Shown here in pieces: positions 32,095 through 44,136 of a stretch of 64,000 nucleotides of DNA (position 1 is its first letter; every line of letters begins with the position of its first letter). The translations under genes were made by a program, and so were the position numbers. The stretch comes from Tragulus kanchil. Its lineage: Eukaryota; Chordata; Mammalia; Artiodactyla; Tragulidae. The DNA lies in the NCBI GenBank assembly GCA_022376925.1, contig JAIOJX010000002.1, forward strand, positions 135,914,831 through 135,978,830, given 5' to 3'. Below the pieces are notes generated by a model. The model was not told the DNA's origin. It was given only the letters and a program-made list of their open reading frames with translations, and made no database searches.

Positions 32095-34208
32095 CCAACT
32101 CCGATTAGTCATGGCTGCCAGGAGCCCAGGTCAGAGAGGCACTGCGAGGCTGTACCCAAGCTGCCTGGGAAAGAAAGCCAGACGGACTGACAATGACAGA
32201 CAAGCAGAGAGATGCGCCAATCTTTCTAAGGGTGGAAATTTTTGCCCCAGGCATCCAACATCAAGTTTAAATGTCATACCCCAGTTTCGCCATGCAGGCA
32301 GATCAGGCACGCTGAGACGTGAGAGATTTCATCTACTTTCTAGTAAAGTGTTAGTATAGTTTAATGTAAAGAACTTGGCAGTTGTCAGCTTTCAACAGCT
32401 TATGTCTCTGAGGTCTTAAGCAATAAAATAAACGTTTGGTTACTAGTGTACTAAGCAATTTACAAGCTAATTTCTCAACCTTGGCACCACTGACAATTTG
32501 GGTCTAGATAATTCAGTGCTGTCCCGGGCACTGCCCGGGAAATTAACAACAGTGGCCCTGGCTCCTTCAGCTTAGAAGCCAGGGGCAGCGTGTCCCCCTT
32601 AACCCCGAGGTGACGACAAAAATTACCCAGGGACATTGCCAAATGTTAGGGTGGGGGGCAAAACGGCCCTCAATTTTGATTAACAGAAAGCATCTTCATC
32701 AATGTAATTTATTCACATGCAAGGGATGAGAGGTTAAAGGAAGAGAGAGCACATTCCTCCAATTCTGTAATGACTTAGTAAATAACTCCTTTTGTGCTTG
32801 TTTTATTAGTGTTATTCCTGATGATGTAACTTTGAGGGGTTGGGGGAGTCCTGTATCCTGGAAAATGAAAAAACATAAAAATTTGCTTTACTTCTTTTCT
32901 AAAGACTATTTCTTTAGCCTCTTGAGACATTTTATGAAATGGTGACAGTATTGTCTTTGTTTAACTTTCAAGAACTCTGTATCTTTTTGTATCACCTCCC
33001 TCTTTTTTTTTTTTTAAAGTGGATGTAATTTCTTTTCTGGGGATTTTTCTTACAGACTACTGTTCTGCCTTGAATGAATGAGCAAATAAAACTGCTCTTG
33101 CTTTCATCTCTAGAGCTCTTTTCGTTTAAGACTACTTTCTTGCTTAGAAACCAATATAAAAAATACATGCTGGAACCGCCATTTGCCAATCCGATTAGTC
33201 ATGGCTGCCAGGAGCCCAGGTCAGAGAGGCACTGCGAGGCTGTACCCAAGCTGCCTGGGAAAGAAAGCCAGACGGACTGACAATGACAGACAAGCAGAGA
33301 TCGCCAATCTTTCTAAGGGTGGAAATTTTTGCCCCAGGCATCCAACATCAAGTTTAAATGTCATACCCCAGTTTCGCCATGCAGGCAGATCAGGCACGCT
33401 GAGACGTGAGAGATTTCATCTACTTTCTAGTAAAGTGTTAGTATAGTTTAATGTAAAGAACTTGGCAGTTGTCAGCTTTCAACAGCTTATGTCTCTGAGG
33501 TCTTAAGCAATAAAATAAACGTTTGGTTACTAGTGTACTAAGCAATTTACAAGCTAATTTCTCAACCTTGGCACCACTGACAATTTGGGTCTAGATAATT
33601 CAGTGCTGTCCCGGGCACTGCCGGAAGTTAACAACAGTGGCCCTGGCTCCTTCAGCTTAGAAGCCAGGGGCAGCGTGTCCCCCTTAACCCCGAGGTGACG
33701 ACAAAAATTACCCAGGGACATTGCCAAATGTTAGGGTGGGGGGCAAAACGGCCCTCAATTTTGATTAACAGAAAGCATCTTCATCAATGTAATTTATTCA
33801 CATGCAAGGGATGAGAGGTTAAAGGAAGAGAGAGCACATTCCTCCAATTCTGTAATGACTTAGTAAATAACTCCTTTTGTGCTTGTTTTATTAGTGTTAT
33901 TCCTGATGATGTAACTTTGAGGGGTTGGGGGAGTCCTGTATCCTGGAAAATGAAAAAACATAAAAATTTGCTTTACTTCTTTTCTAAAGACTATTTCTTT
34001 AGCCTCTTGAGACATTTTATGAAATGGTGACAGTATTGTCTTTGTTTAACTTTCAAGAACTCTGTATCTTTTTGTATCACCTCCCTCTTTTTTTTTTTTT
34101 TTAAAGTGGATGTAATATCTTTTCTGGGGATTTTTCTTACAGACTACTGTTCTGCCTTGAATGAATGAGCAAATAAAACTGCTCTTGCTTTAGTCATCTC
34201 TAGAGCTA
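32095..34208. repeat. Tandem duplication I, period about 1088
   Basis: Copy 1 32095-33118, copy 2 33184-34208, with 65 unique bases between. The left part is a third version of a stretch already doubled in H (31000-31200, 32101-32302, 33191-33390). Confidence 0.95.
32470..32690 (+). repeat. Old DNA-transposon relic, same family as 60-245
   Basis: CTCAACCTTGGCACCACTGA...GACATTGCCAAATGTTAGG...GGGGGGCAAAA. Copy at 33560-33776. Confidence 0.5.
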
Positions 34209-34214
34209 CTAATT

Positions 34215-34243
34215 ACTCAAAAAGTAGTTAGTACTTTTTGAGT
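34215..34243. repeat. Perfect 12-bp inverted repeat
   Basis: ACTCAAAAAGTA, five-base spacer GTTAG, TACTTTTTGAGT. Could form a hairpin; it begins 7 bases after the end of duplication I copy 2. Confidence 0.8.
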
Positions 34244-34244
34244 A

Positions 34245-34945
34245 CCTGGGACTTTTTCTGAATGGCTTTCAGTACCTTATTTTTAAATTTCCAAAAAAAT
34301 TTTTTTTATATTTCAATACATTATAATGGGAGAGAAGAAATAAATACATATTCAGCCAATCATCTCAAATGAAACCATCTCCTATAATGTCTTAAGTTCC
34401 TCTCCTCAGCAGAGAATTTTCCTGCCCTGGGTAATTTCAGGAGGCTACGAGTGGAGATGACAGTTCAATTTGTTGTGCTGGAATGTATTGTTATGATAGT
34501 TGTGTCCCTAAAATTTTTAAAAATTCCCAATTAAAAAAATCAGCAGATAAAAGGCAAAGGGGGAGCAGTCGGAATGGAGCACTTTAAACGAGCAAAGAAA
34601 TTTCTATGGTGTTACTGGGCAAATCGGCAATTTTATCATATTGGATATCATACAAACAGGAAGCTGGTTGTTTCTTACCACCGCAAATGTTCTTACAGTG
34701 AGAGCATCTTATACATGTATACTTCCTGTGCCATCAACAATTCTGAAAGTAGAATAGGAAGACACCAATAAAAGTCCTCATTTCAGAAGGTACCTGACTC
34801 CAGGACCCTAGTTCCTTGTAAGGTGGCTAAGGGTGACAGCCTAGATCAAGTTTGCTGGGGCTCAAAGCCCTGACCACCACCGAAAAGTTTAAGTATGAGG
34901 TTACTTCATATCTCTGGACATCCATTTCCTCATGTCTAAAAACGG
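34245..34945. other. Single-copy intron sequence
   Basis: AT-rich, nothing recognised. Confidence 0.4.
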
Positions 34946-35161
34946 AGGTTGTTATTATTTAGTCACTAAATTGTGTCCAAATCTTTGGCAACCCCATGGA
35001 CTATAGCCCTCCAGACTCCTCCATCCATGGGATTTTCTAGGCAAGAATTCTGGAGTGGGTAGTCATTTCCTTCTCCAGGTGATCTTCCTGACCCACGGAT
35101 CGAACCTGCATCTCCTGCACTGGCAGGTGGATTTTTTACTACTGAGCCACCAGGGAAGCCC
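34946..35161 (-). mobile_element. Bov-tA SINE, antisense
   Basis: From TTTAGTCACTAAATTGTGTCC to GAGCCACCAGGGAAGCCC. Confidence 0.88.
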
Positions 35162-35244
35162 TAAGTAGAGATACTGGGTTTAGTTAGAGATCTGGAAGGA
35201 TTGAAAAGATAATATATGCAAAGTGCTACTTTCTAGAAAGCCCC

Positions 35245-35480
35245 CAGATGGGTTTCTGTTACTGTTTTGTCACAGGTAGCTAAGAGTATAGGCTCTAGAG
35301 ACAGACTTACTAGCTCTGTGACCTCAGACAAGTTAATGAATCGCTCTGTTTTCTCATTGTACACGGGAATAGCCCAGCACCAATTGTGCTGGATATTAAG
35401 TGAGCTGGTATTGATTGGCATTTGGAATAGTGCCCAGCACACACTAAGCATCCAAACAAACGTAAGCTGTCATTATTACA
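35245..35480 (+). repeat. MIR
   Basis: ACTAGCTCTGTGACCTCAGACAAG then AATAGTGCCCAGCACAC: typical MIR middle and 3' part. Confidence 0.7.
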
Positions 35481-35639
35481 GTGATTTTTCCCTTGGAAGG
35501 ATGTTTCTGGAGACCCTGTGGAAGACGTCTGAGAGAGGAGACACACTGGAGGGCGAGGAGAACATTAAGAGGACCATGTATACAAGATCAAAGCAAGGGA
35601 AGAGGAAGGTCCAGCCCCCAAGTGAGAAAGCAGAGGGCA

Positions 35640-35945
35640 GCGCTTCCCTCGTGGTCCAGTGGTTAAGAATCCACCTTCCAATGTAGGGGACCCAGTTCAA
35701 TCCCCAGTCCAGGAAGATCCCACATACGCGGGGCAGCTAAGTCCATGTGCCAAAACTGCTGAACCTGTGTGCTGCAATTACTGAAGCCTGTGAGCCTAGA
35801 GCCTGTGCTCAGCCACAAGACAAGCCACTGCAATAAGAAGCCCATGCACTGCAACTAGAGAGTAGCCCCGCTCACAACTACAGAGAGCCCACATGCAGCA
35901 CTGAAGCCCTGATGCCACCAAAAATAAAATTTTGGAAAAAAAAGC
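35640..35945 (+). mobile_element. CHR SINE (standard)
   Basis: CGCTTCCCTCGTGGTCCAGT head, CAACTAGAGAGTAGCCCCGC body, AAAATAAAATTTTGG tail. Confidence 0.85.
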
Positions 35946-36720
35946 AGTGGGAGTGATCAGGTCTTGGTGAGGTGGTGGGGGTGGGAGGCAAGAAGGAAGA
36001 GCCTAGAAGGATCACCCCCCAGCTTCTATCTTGAGTGGCTGACTGCATAACAAGGCTCTTCACCTAGAGAGGAGATCTGCAGGGATTGAGGGTCAGGTCA
36101 ATGCGGGCAGCTCCAGAAACACTGAGTTGAACGTTCAGGTGGAGCAGTCCTGTACGTTTTTTTGATGTATGGTTCTGAAGCGCAGAAGAGGCGTCTGGAT
36201 GGGGAGTCCAGATCACGTTGCAAGGAGCAGCAGCAAACAAGGATTGGGGGAGCTCACTCAGAATCCAGACCTGGCAGAGAAGATGGACGCTGAGGACAGG
36301 AGATTTGTAAACACAACAGAAGAGGAGCCAAGGCAGGAAACAGAAGAGGAGTCCCCCGGGAGGGGAGGGAAGAGGCTGGGAGGGAACTGAGGCCGAGTGA
36401 CTGGTTAAAAATGCAAACGGTGGCAGAGAGGACGGGAAAGTATGAGGAGAATGGTTACTGGAAGCCAAGATGCAGGGCGGAGGTGGGAGACGGAGAGGCA
36501 ACGCTTTCTCAGAAAGCTGAGAGAAACCTGAACACGGTTAGCAACCGAGAAGAAAGAGCCAGCGGAGAGAGGGAGAGTGAAAATGCAGAGTGGACAGGGT
36601 AAGACCAGTGAAGAAAAGCCCCTGCGGCGGGGACAGAGTGGAAGCAAGGAGGACTTTGACGGAGATGCGCTCGGGGCATCAGGGACCGAGACCTGGGGGC
36701 AGGACCGTGTCTTCTCTGGC

Positions 36721-36906
36721 GATCAGGAGGCAGGTCATCCCATCAGGAGGCAGGTCATCCGAGGAGAGAGGGAGAGTTGGGAGGGTGGAGTCGGTTTGAG
36801 AAAAGGCAACGCCTGGCGAAGGCACTTAGGAAAATGGGAAAATGGGAAGGGAAATGCAGCCAAGGATAGGAAGGTGAAGGGAAATGCAGCCAAGGATAGG
36901 AAGGCA
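36721..36906. repeat. Two small direct repeats in purine-rich sequence
   Basis: ATCAGGAGGCAGGTCATCC occurs twice in 36721-36758, and a 30-base unit with GGGAAATGCAGCCAAGGATA occurs twice in 36848-36904. Both repeated at 37880-38065 by duplication J. Confidence 0.85.
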
Positions 36907-37302
36907 GTATTAAAAGCCCAGCTGAGCTCAGAGGCCGTAAACTTCTGGCAGCCCTAACCTGCACAATTGGATGATCTCTCTGGACCACACCCTGTATTCC
37001 AGATACTGAAGACGCCAAGAAGATAAAGGAGTCGGGTTGCTGGGCTGCAGAACGGGTCAGAGGAAAAGGCCGGCTGCACAGAGCTCTGAAAGTGACGTCA
37101 GAGGGAGGCCGCCAGGACGGATGGAGGCTGGAAGGGGAAGGGGACTCGATGCAGGGCAGGAGGAACTGGGTGACAGAGAAATCTGAGGGTAGCAGGTCCT
37201 CTGAGAGTAAGAGACGGCAGTCAGGTGGCCGACAGGGAACTGGGGCTCAGATATTTGAAGGAGTTCTTTGGTTTTCAAAATTTTTATTTTATATTGGACT
37301 AT

Positions 37303-37523
37303 CGCTTCCCAGGTGGTGCTCGTGGTAAAGAACTCAGCCTGCAATACAGGAGACGAAAAGGCACAGGCTGGATCGCTGGGTCGGGAAGATCCCCTGGAGG
37401 AGGGCATGGCGACCCACTCCAGTACTCTTGCCTGGAGAATCCCCGTGGACGGAGGAGCCTGGAGGGCTGTAGTCCCCAGGGTCGCAAAGAGTTGGACACG
37501 ACTGAAGCGACTTAGCACGCACA
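37303..37523 (+). mobile_element. Bov-tA SINE, first of three copies
   Basis: Complete element ending AAGAGTTGGACACGACTGAA. Copies at 38462-38682 and 39584-39804 arise from duplications J and K. Confidence 0.9.
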
Positions 37524-38461
37524 CAAGGTTGACTTACAATGTCCTGTTAGTTCCAGGCATGCAGCAAAGTGATGTTTTTTTTTTTGTTATACAAATTTTG
37601 AGAGACGAATGGGTTACTGGAAGCCAAGATGCAGGGCGGAGGTGGGAGACGGAGAGGCAACGCTTTCTCAGAAAGCTGAGAGAAACCTGAACACGGTTAG
37701 CAACCGAGAAGAAAGAGCCAGCGGAGAGAGGGAGAGTGAAAATGCAGAGTGGACAGGGTAAGACCAGTGAAGAAAAGCCCCTGCGGCGGGGACAGAGTGG
37801 AAGCAAGGAGGACTTTGACGGAGATGCGCTCGGGGCATCAGGGACCGAGACCTGGGGGCAGGACCGTGTCTTCTCTGGCGATCAGGAGGCAGGTCATCCC
37901 ATCAGGAGGCAGGTCATCCGAGGAGAGAGGGAGAGTTGGGAGGGTGGAGTCGGTTTGAGAAAAGGCAACGCCTGGCGAAGGCACTTAGGAAAATGGGAAA
38001 ATGGGAAGGGAAATGCAGCCAAGGATAGGAAGGTGAAGGGAAATGCAGCCAAGGATAGGAAGGCAGTATTAAAAGCCCAGCTGAGCTCAGAGGCCGTAAA
38101 CTTCTGGCAGCCCTAACCTGCACAATTGGATGATCTCTCTGGACCACACCCTGTATTCCAGATACTGAAGACGCCAAGAAGATAAAGGAGTCGGGTTGCT
38201 GGGCTGCAGAACGGGTCAGAGGAAAAGGCCGGCTGCACAGAGCTCTGAAAGTGACGTCAGAGGGAGGCCGCCAGGACGGATGGAGGCTGGAAGGGGAAGG
38301 GGACTCGATGCAGGGCAGGAGGAACTGGGTGACAGAGAAATCTGAGGGTAGCAGGTCCTCTGAGAGTAAGAGACGGCAGTCAGGTGGCCGACAGGGAACT
38401 GGGGCTCAGATATTTGAAGGAGTTCTTTGGTTTTCAAAATTTTTATTTTATATTGGACTAT

Positions 38462-38682
38462 CGCTTCCCAGGTGGTGCTCGTGGTAAAGAACTCAGCCTG
38501 CAATACAGGAGACGAAAAGGCACAGGCTGGATCGCTGGGTCGGGAAGATCCCCTGGAGGAGGGCATGGCGACCCACTCCAGTACTCTTGCCTGGAGAATC
38601 CCCGTGGACGGAGGAGCCTGGAGGGCTGTAGTCCCCAGGGTCGCAAAGAGTTGGACACGACTGAAGCGACTTAGCACGCACA
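38462..38682 (+). mobile_element. Bov-tA SINE, second copy
   Basis: Identical to 37303-37523. Confidence 0.9.
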
Positions 38683-38686
38683 CAAG

Positions 38687-38850
38687 GTTGACTTACAATG
38701 TCCTGTTAGTTCCAGGCATGCAGCAAAGTGATTCAGTTATACATACATCTATTCTTTTTCCAATTCCTTCCCCATTTTCGTTATTACAGAATATTAACCA
38801 GAGTTCCATGTGCTATATAGTAGGTCTTTGTTGGTTACCTTTTTTTCTAA
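38687..38850 (-). mobile_element. L1 3' UTR fragment, antisense
   Basis: GTTGACTTACAATGTCCTG, CAGCAAAGTGATTCAGTTAT and CATGTGCTATATAGTAGG are L1 3' UTR in reverse. Truncated copy at 37527-37595, full copy at 39809-39972. Confidence 0.75.
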
Positions 38851-38867
38851 TGAATGTGTTTGCTTTC

Positions 38868-39038
38868 TAAAAATATTTTTATTTATCTTTATTCATTTGA
38901 CTGCACAAGGTTTTAGCTGTGGCACATGGGATCTTTTAATTGCGGCAGGTGGGGTCTGGTTCCCTGGCCAGGGATGGACTCAGGGCTTCCTGCACTAGGA
39001 GCATGGAATCTTGGCCACCGGACCACCGGGGAAGTGCC
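38868..39038 (-). mobile_element. CHR-type SINE, antisense, short form
   Basis: GGCACATGGGATCTTTTAAT...GGACCACCGGGGAAGTGCC. Copy at 39990-40160. Confidence 0.75.
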
Positions 39039-39069
39039 ATGGATATCTATTTTAAATATAGTAGCGTGG

Positions 39070-39436
39070 GGGCTTCCCTGGTAGCTCAGTGGTAAAGAGT
39101 TCACCTGCCAATGCTGAAGACATGGGTTCAGTCCCTGATCCGGGAAGATCCCACACGCTGTGGAGCAACTAAGCCCATGATCCACAGCTACTGAGCCTGT
39201 GTTCTAGAGCCTCAGAGCCGCAACTACTGAGCCCATGAGCCACAATTACTGAAGCCTGTGTGCCCTAGAGCCTGAATTCCACAACAAGGGAAGTCACCAC
39301 AACAAGAAGCCTGCTCACCTCAACTAGAGAGTAGCCCCCGCTCCCTGCAACTAGAGAAGAGCCTGCAGCAGCAGCGAAAACCCAGAATAGCCAAGAATAA
39401 ATAAGAAAAAACTAAAAATAAACAGATAAATACAGT
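39070..39436 (+). mobile_element. CHR SINE (standard), copy truncated at its 3' end
   Basis: GGCTTCCCTGGTAGCTCAGT head. The intact version at 40192-40578 has target duplication AAATATAGTAGCGTG / AAATACAGTAGCATG; here the tail is shortened by about 30 bases at junction K. Confidence 0.85.
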
Positions 39437-39583
39437 GCAGGAAGGACTGGGTGACAGAGAAATCTGAGGGTAGCAGGTCCTCTGAGAGTAAGAGACGGCA
39501 GTCAGGTGGCCGACAGGGAACTGGGGCTCAGATATTTGAAGGAGTTCTTTGGTTTTCAAAATTTTTATTTTATATTGGACTAT

Positions 39584-39804
39584 CGCTTCCCAGGTGGTGC
39601 TCGTGGTAAAGAACTCAGCCTGCAATACAGGAGACGAAAAGGCACAGGCTGGATCGCTGGGTCGGGAAGATCCCCTGGAGGAGGGCATGGCGACCCACTC
39701 CAGTACTCTTGCCTGGAGAATCCCCGTGGACGGAGGAGCCTGGAGGGCTGTAGTCCCCAGGGTCGCAAAGAGTTGGACACGACTGAAGCGACTTAGCACG
39801 CACA
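39584..39804 (+). mobile_element. Bov-tA SINE, third copy
   Basis: As 37303-37523. An L1 fragment (39809-39972) and antisense CHR (39990-40160) follow as in the second copy. Confidence 0.9.
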
Positions 39805-40191
39805 CAAGGTTGACTTACAATGTCCTGTTAGTTCCAGGCATGCAGCAAAGTGATTCAGTTATACATACATCTATTCTTTTTCCAATTCCTTCCCCATTTT
39901 CGTTATTACAGAATATTAACCAGAGTTCCATGTGCTATATAGTAGGTCTTTGTTGGTTACCTTTTTTTCTAATGAATGTGTTTGCTTTCTAAAAATATTT
40001 TTATTTATCTTTATTCATTTGACTGCACAAGGTTTTAGCTGTGGCACATGGGATCTTTTAATTGCGGCAGGTGGGGTCTGGTTCCCTGGCCAGGGATGGA
40101 CTCAGGGCTTCCTGCACTAGGAGCATGGAATCTTGGCCACCGGACCACCGGGGAAGTGCCATGGATATCTATTTTAAATATAGTAGCGTGG

Positions 40192-40578
40192 GGGCTTCCC
40201 TGGTAGCTCAGTGGTAAAGAGTTCACCTGCCAATGCTGAAGACATGGGTTCAGTCCCTGATCCGGGAAGATCCCACACGCTGTGGAGCAACTAAGCCCAT
40301 GATCCACAGCTACTGAGCCTGTGTTCTAGAGCCTCAGAGCCGCAACTACTGAGCCCATGAGCCACAATTACTGAAGCCTGTGTGCCCTAGAGCCTGAATT
40401 CCACAACAAGGGAAGTCACCACAACAAGAAGCCTGCTCACCTCAACTAGAGAGTAGCCCCCGCTCCCTGCAACTAGAGAAGAGCCTGCAGCAGCAGCGAA
40501 AACCCAGAATAGCCAAGAATAAATAAGTAAATTATTTTTTAAAAAAAGGAAACCACCAATCTGTTTAAAAATAAACAG
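40192..40578 (+). mobile_element. CHR SINE (standard), intact copy
   Basis: Complete with A-rich tail. Its 3' part recurs at 41425-41661 through duplication L. Confidence 0.88.
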
Positions 40579-40839
40579 ATAAATACAGTAGCATGTATAT
40601 GTTGACTTTAGAGTCTCAATTTATCCTTCTTCTCCTCCATGGAAGTGGTTCTTAAAACAAAATGGCAAATTTCTTTCTGGAAAAGAGAGCCACTTGGCAT
40701 TTCTACCGGCAAGGCAGGACACAGCCTTCCTCACTTCTCCCAAAGCAACAATACAGCAGGAGTCGCAAGTTCGCCAATTTGGTAAATGAGAAATGGAGTC
40801 TCAAAGCTTTGAGCATCTTCAGTTCCTTGTAACTGAAGA

Positions 40840-41290
40840 CTCTCATATATTTACTGATCATCTGCATTTCCTCTGTGATTTTCTGTTCATGGTATTTGCT
40901 TATGACAATGGAGTTCTCTAAAGTGACTGATAAGACAGCTTTATACCTTAAGGATATTAACCCTGTGTTGTGGCTGCTCTCACTTTTTTTTTTTTCAGTT
41001 AATCATTCATGATAATTTTGATTATGATCTATGATAGACAGAATTTTAGTTATGTGGCTACATCCAAAGGTTATCTTTCACTCTTTATTCTCTGCATTTG
41101 TAAGTCAGAGCATGAAGTCCTTTCCCCATTTCCTTCGATTTATCCTATGGTTTTATTTTTCCCATGAAACTCTTGATCCATTTGGAATTTATCTTGGCAT
41201 ATAGTGGCGAGATGAAATCTCACCTGCCTCCTTCCCCCAATACTAACCTGCTGTCTCAGACTGCTTCCTTATTGTCTTATAATGCCTCCG
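40840..41290 (-). mobile_element. Old L1M fragment, antisense
   Basis: ACTCTTGATCCATTTGGAAT, TTATCTTGGCATATAGTG and GGATATTAACCCTGTG recall antisense L1M sequence. Copies at about 41930-42375 and 43344-43470. Confidence 0.6.
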
Positions 41291-41424
41291 TATCACCTAC
41301 CAACTGCCTAAACACACGGGGCTTGTTCTTGAGCGGGCAAGTGCACAAACACAGCAGGGAGGCCGAGCTGGCCAAGGTCAGAGACAGAGAGGGAGTCAGT
41401 CGCAGTAGAGCACAGTCCCCCCCA

Positions 41425-41661
41425 GCAACTACTGAGCCCATGAGCCACAATTACTGAAGCCTGTGTGCCCTAGAGCCTGAATTCCACAACAAGGGAAGTC
41501 ACCACAACAAGAAGCCTGCTCACCTCAACTAGAGAGTAGCCCCCGCTCCCTGCAACTAGAGAAGAGCCTGCAGCAGCAGCGAAAACCCAGAATAGCCAAG
41601 AATAAATAAGTAAATTATTTTTTAAAAAAAGGAAACCACCAATCTGTTTAAAAATAAACAG
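41425..41661 (+). mobile_element. CHR SINE, head-less duplicate
   Basis: Begins abruptly at GCAACTACTGAGCCCATGAG at junction L. Confidence 0.85.
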
Positions 41662-42654
41662 ATAAATACAGTAGCATGTATATGTTGACTTTAGAGTCTC
41701 AATTTATCCTTCTTCTCCTCCATGGAAGTGGTTCTTAAAACAAAATGGCAAATTTCTTTCTGGAAAAGAGAGCCACTTGGCATTTCTACCGGCAAGGCAG
41801 GACACAGCCTTCCTCACTTCTCCCAAAGCAACAATACAGCAGGAGTCGCAAGTTCGCCAATTTGGTAAATGAGAAATGGAGTCTCAAAGCTTTGAGCATC
41901 TTCAGTTCCTTGTAACTGAAGACTCTCATATTTTTACTGATCATCTGCATTTCCTCTGTGATTTTCTGTTCATGGTATTTGCTTATGACAATGGAGTTCT
42001 CTAAAGTGACTGATAAGACAGCTTTATACCTTAAGGATATTAACCCTGTGTTGTGGCTGCTCTCACTTTTTTTTTTTTCAGTTAATCATTCATGATAATT
42101 TTGATTATGATCTATGATAGACAGAATTTTAGTTATGTGGCTACATCCAAAGGTTATCTTTCACTCTTTATTCTCTGCATTTGTAAGTCAGAGCATGAAG
42201 TCCTTTCCCCATTTCCTTCGATTTATCCTATGGTTTTATTTTTCCCATGAAACTCTTGATCCATTTGGAATTTATCTTGGCATATAGTGGCGAGATGAAA
42301 TCTCACCTGCCTCCTTCCCCCAATACTAACCTGCTGTCTCAGACTGCTTCCTTATTGTCTTATAATGCCTCCGTATCACCTACCAACTGCCTAAACACAC
42401 CGGGGCTTGTTCTTGAGCGGACAAGTGCACAAACACAGCAGGGAGGCCGAGCTGGCCAAGGTCAGAGACAGAGAGAGGGAGTCAGTCAAGAGCACAGTCA
42501 GGACCTTGGCTTCTGGGACTAGTCCAGCACAGCTCCTACCCTACCCCGACGGCCCTAAAGCACTGCTACCTCTTAAGCCTTCCTCTAAGAGTTTGCAAAT
42601 GTAACTAAATCAACAAACTGCCCAACAAGCTGATGTATATGAAGGGAAAGCAAT

Positions 42655-43040
42655 TTGATGTGTTCACTAAAGCGCATCATTAAGAGAGCCAAATTTCTGC
42701 TTTTGGTGAAAGGCGGCTCTCAGAAAGGCCCCGAGTGTGTATTTTGGGGACCAGCAGAACACCACACGCAGACCGAGGCAGGAGGGGCCCTCCTGTACCT
42801 TCCGAACAGTCCACAGCTCGGGCACTGCAGTCCAGCATCTCTCTGATAATCACCTTGAGCTGCATACCATACAGATGGGTTTTCTTTAACCCTGGGGTTC
42901 TTGGCCATAGGCTTGAAGATGTCTATGAAGTCCATGACATTATATGCAAAGATGTGCTTGTGGAGATCTTTCTTTTTAGGAGAGGACTGCCAGAACCTTC
43001 ATCAAAACACGTAGGTGAGCAAGATTTCCATTCCTAAAGA
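42655..43040 (-). other. Unidentified exon-like open region
   Basis: On the minus strand an open frame of about 86 codons runs from an AG-like acceptor (TTCTGGCAG) and includes KKKDLHKHIFAYNVMDF and CPSCGLFGRY. A second minus frame holds KTHLYGMQLKVIIREML followed by a possible donor (GAAG/GTACAG). Not a repeat I know and not a protein I recognise. It may be an unannotated exon, a processed-pseudogene piece or chance. Near-identical copy at 43751-44136 (duplication M). Confidence 0.2.
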
Positions 43041-43750
43041 CAAAGACTCAAAGACGACAGTTCAGGTCATCGACCTATGACCGCTGAACACCTGACAATC
43101 TCTAAGACTATATGGTCACACGTGCTCCATTTAAGCTCCTCTCACCTAAAGGAACCCTCTTGCATGGACGGTGGGAGTGTAAACTGATACAGCCACTATG
43201 GAGAAAAGTACAGAGATTTCTTTACAAACTAGGAATAGAAGCACCATATGACCCAGCAATCCCACTACTGGACATATACCAAAATGTAATGGAAAAGGCA
43301 TGTGTACCTCAAAGTTCACTAGTTTTTTTGTTTTCCTTTTTTTTGAAACTCTTGATCCATTTGGAATTTATCTTGGCATATAGTGGCGAGATGAAATCTC
43401 ACCTGCCTCCTTCCCCCAATACTAACCTGCTGTCTCAGACTGCTTCCTTATTGTCTTATAATGCCTCCGTATCACCTACCAACTGCCTAAACACACCGGG
43501 GCTTGTTCTTGAGCGGACAAGTGCACAAACACAGCAGGGAGGCCGAGCTGGCCAAGGTCAGAGACAGAGAGAGGGAGTCAGTCAAGAGCACAGTCAGGAC
43601 CTTGGCTTCTGGGACTAGTCCAGCACAGCTCCTACCCTACCCCGACGGCCCTAAAGCACTGCTACCTCTTAAGCCTTCCTCTAAGAGTTTGCAAATGTAA
43701 CTAAATCAACAAACTGCCCAACAAGCTGATGTATATGAAGGGAAAGCAAT

Positions 43751-44136
43751 TTGATGTGTTCACTAAAGCGCATCATTAAGAGAGCCAAATTTCTGCTTTT
43801 GGTGAAAGGCGGCTCTCAGAAAGGCCCCGAGTGTGTATTTTGGGGACCAGCAGAACACCACACGCAGACCGAGGCAGGAGGGGCCCTCCTGTACCTTCCG
43901 AACAGTCCACAGCTCGGGCACTGCAGTCCAGCATCTCTCTGATAATCACCTTGAGCTGCATACCATACAGATGGGTTTTCTTTAACCCTGGGGTTCTTGG
44001 CCATAGGCTTGAAGATGTCTATGAAGTCCATGACATTATATGCAAAGATGTGCTTGTGGAGATCTTTCTTTTTAGGAGAGGACTGCCAGAACCTTCATCA
44101 AAACACGTAGGTGAGCAAGATTTCCATTCCTAAAGA
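43751..44136 (-). other. Unidentified exon-like region, duplicate of 42655-43040
   Basis: Same sequence carried by duplication M. Confidence 0.2.

Larger units (their letters stand above)
30117..32302. repeat. Tandem duplication H, period 1102
   Basis: Copy 1 30117-31200, copy 2 31224-32302, with 23 bases of unrelated filler between. Copy 2 lacks 5 bases (AGCAG) near its left edge. Confidence 0.95.
36449..38733. repeat. Tandem duplication J, period 1159
   Basis: Copy 1 36449-37574, copy 2 37607-38733. The junction 37575-37606 has a T-run and a damaged L1 fragment. Confidence 0.95.
38315..40589. repeat. Tandem duplication K, period 1122
   Basis: Copy 1 38315-39436, copy 2 39437-40589. The last 50 bases of copy 1 lack about 30 bases present in copy 2. 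The left 420 bases occur three times (37156, 38315, 39437). Confidence 0.95.
40342..42499. repeat. Tandem duplication L, period 1083
   Basis: Copy 1 40342-41417, copy 2 41425-42499, starting in the middle of a CHR SINE. Seven bases (mostly C) lie at the junction. Confidence 0.95.
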
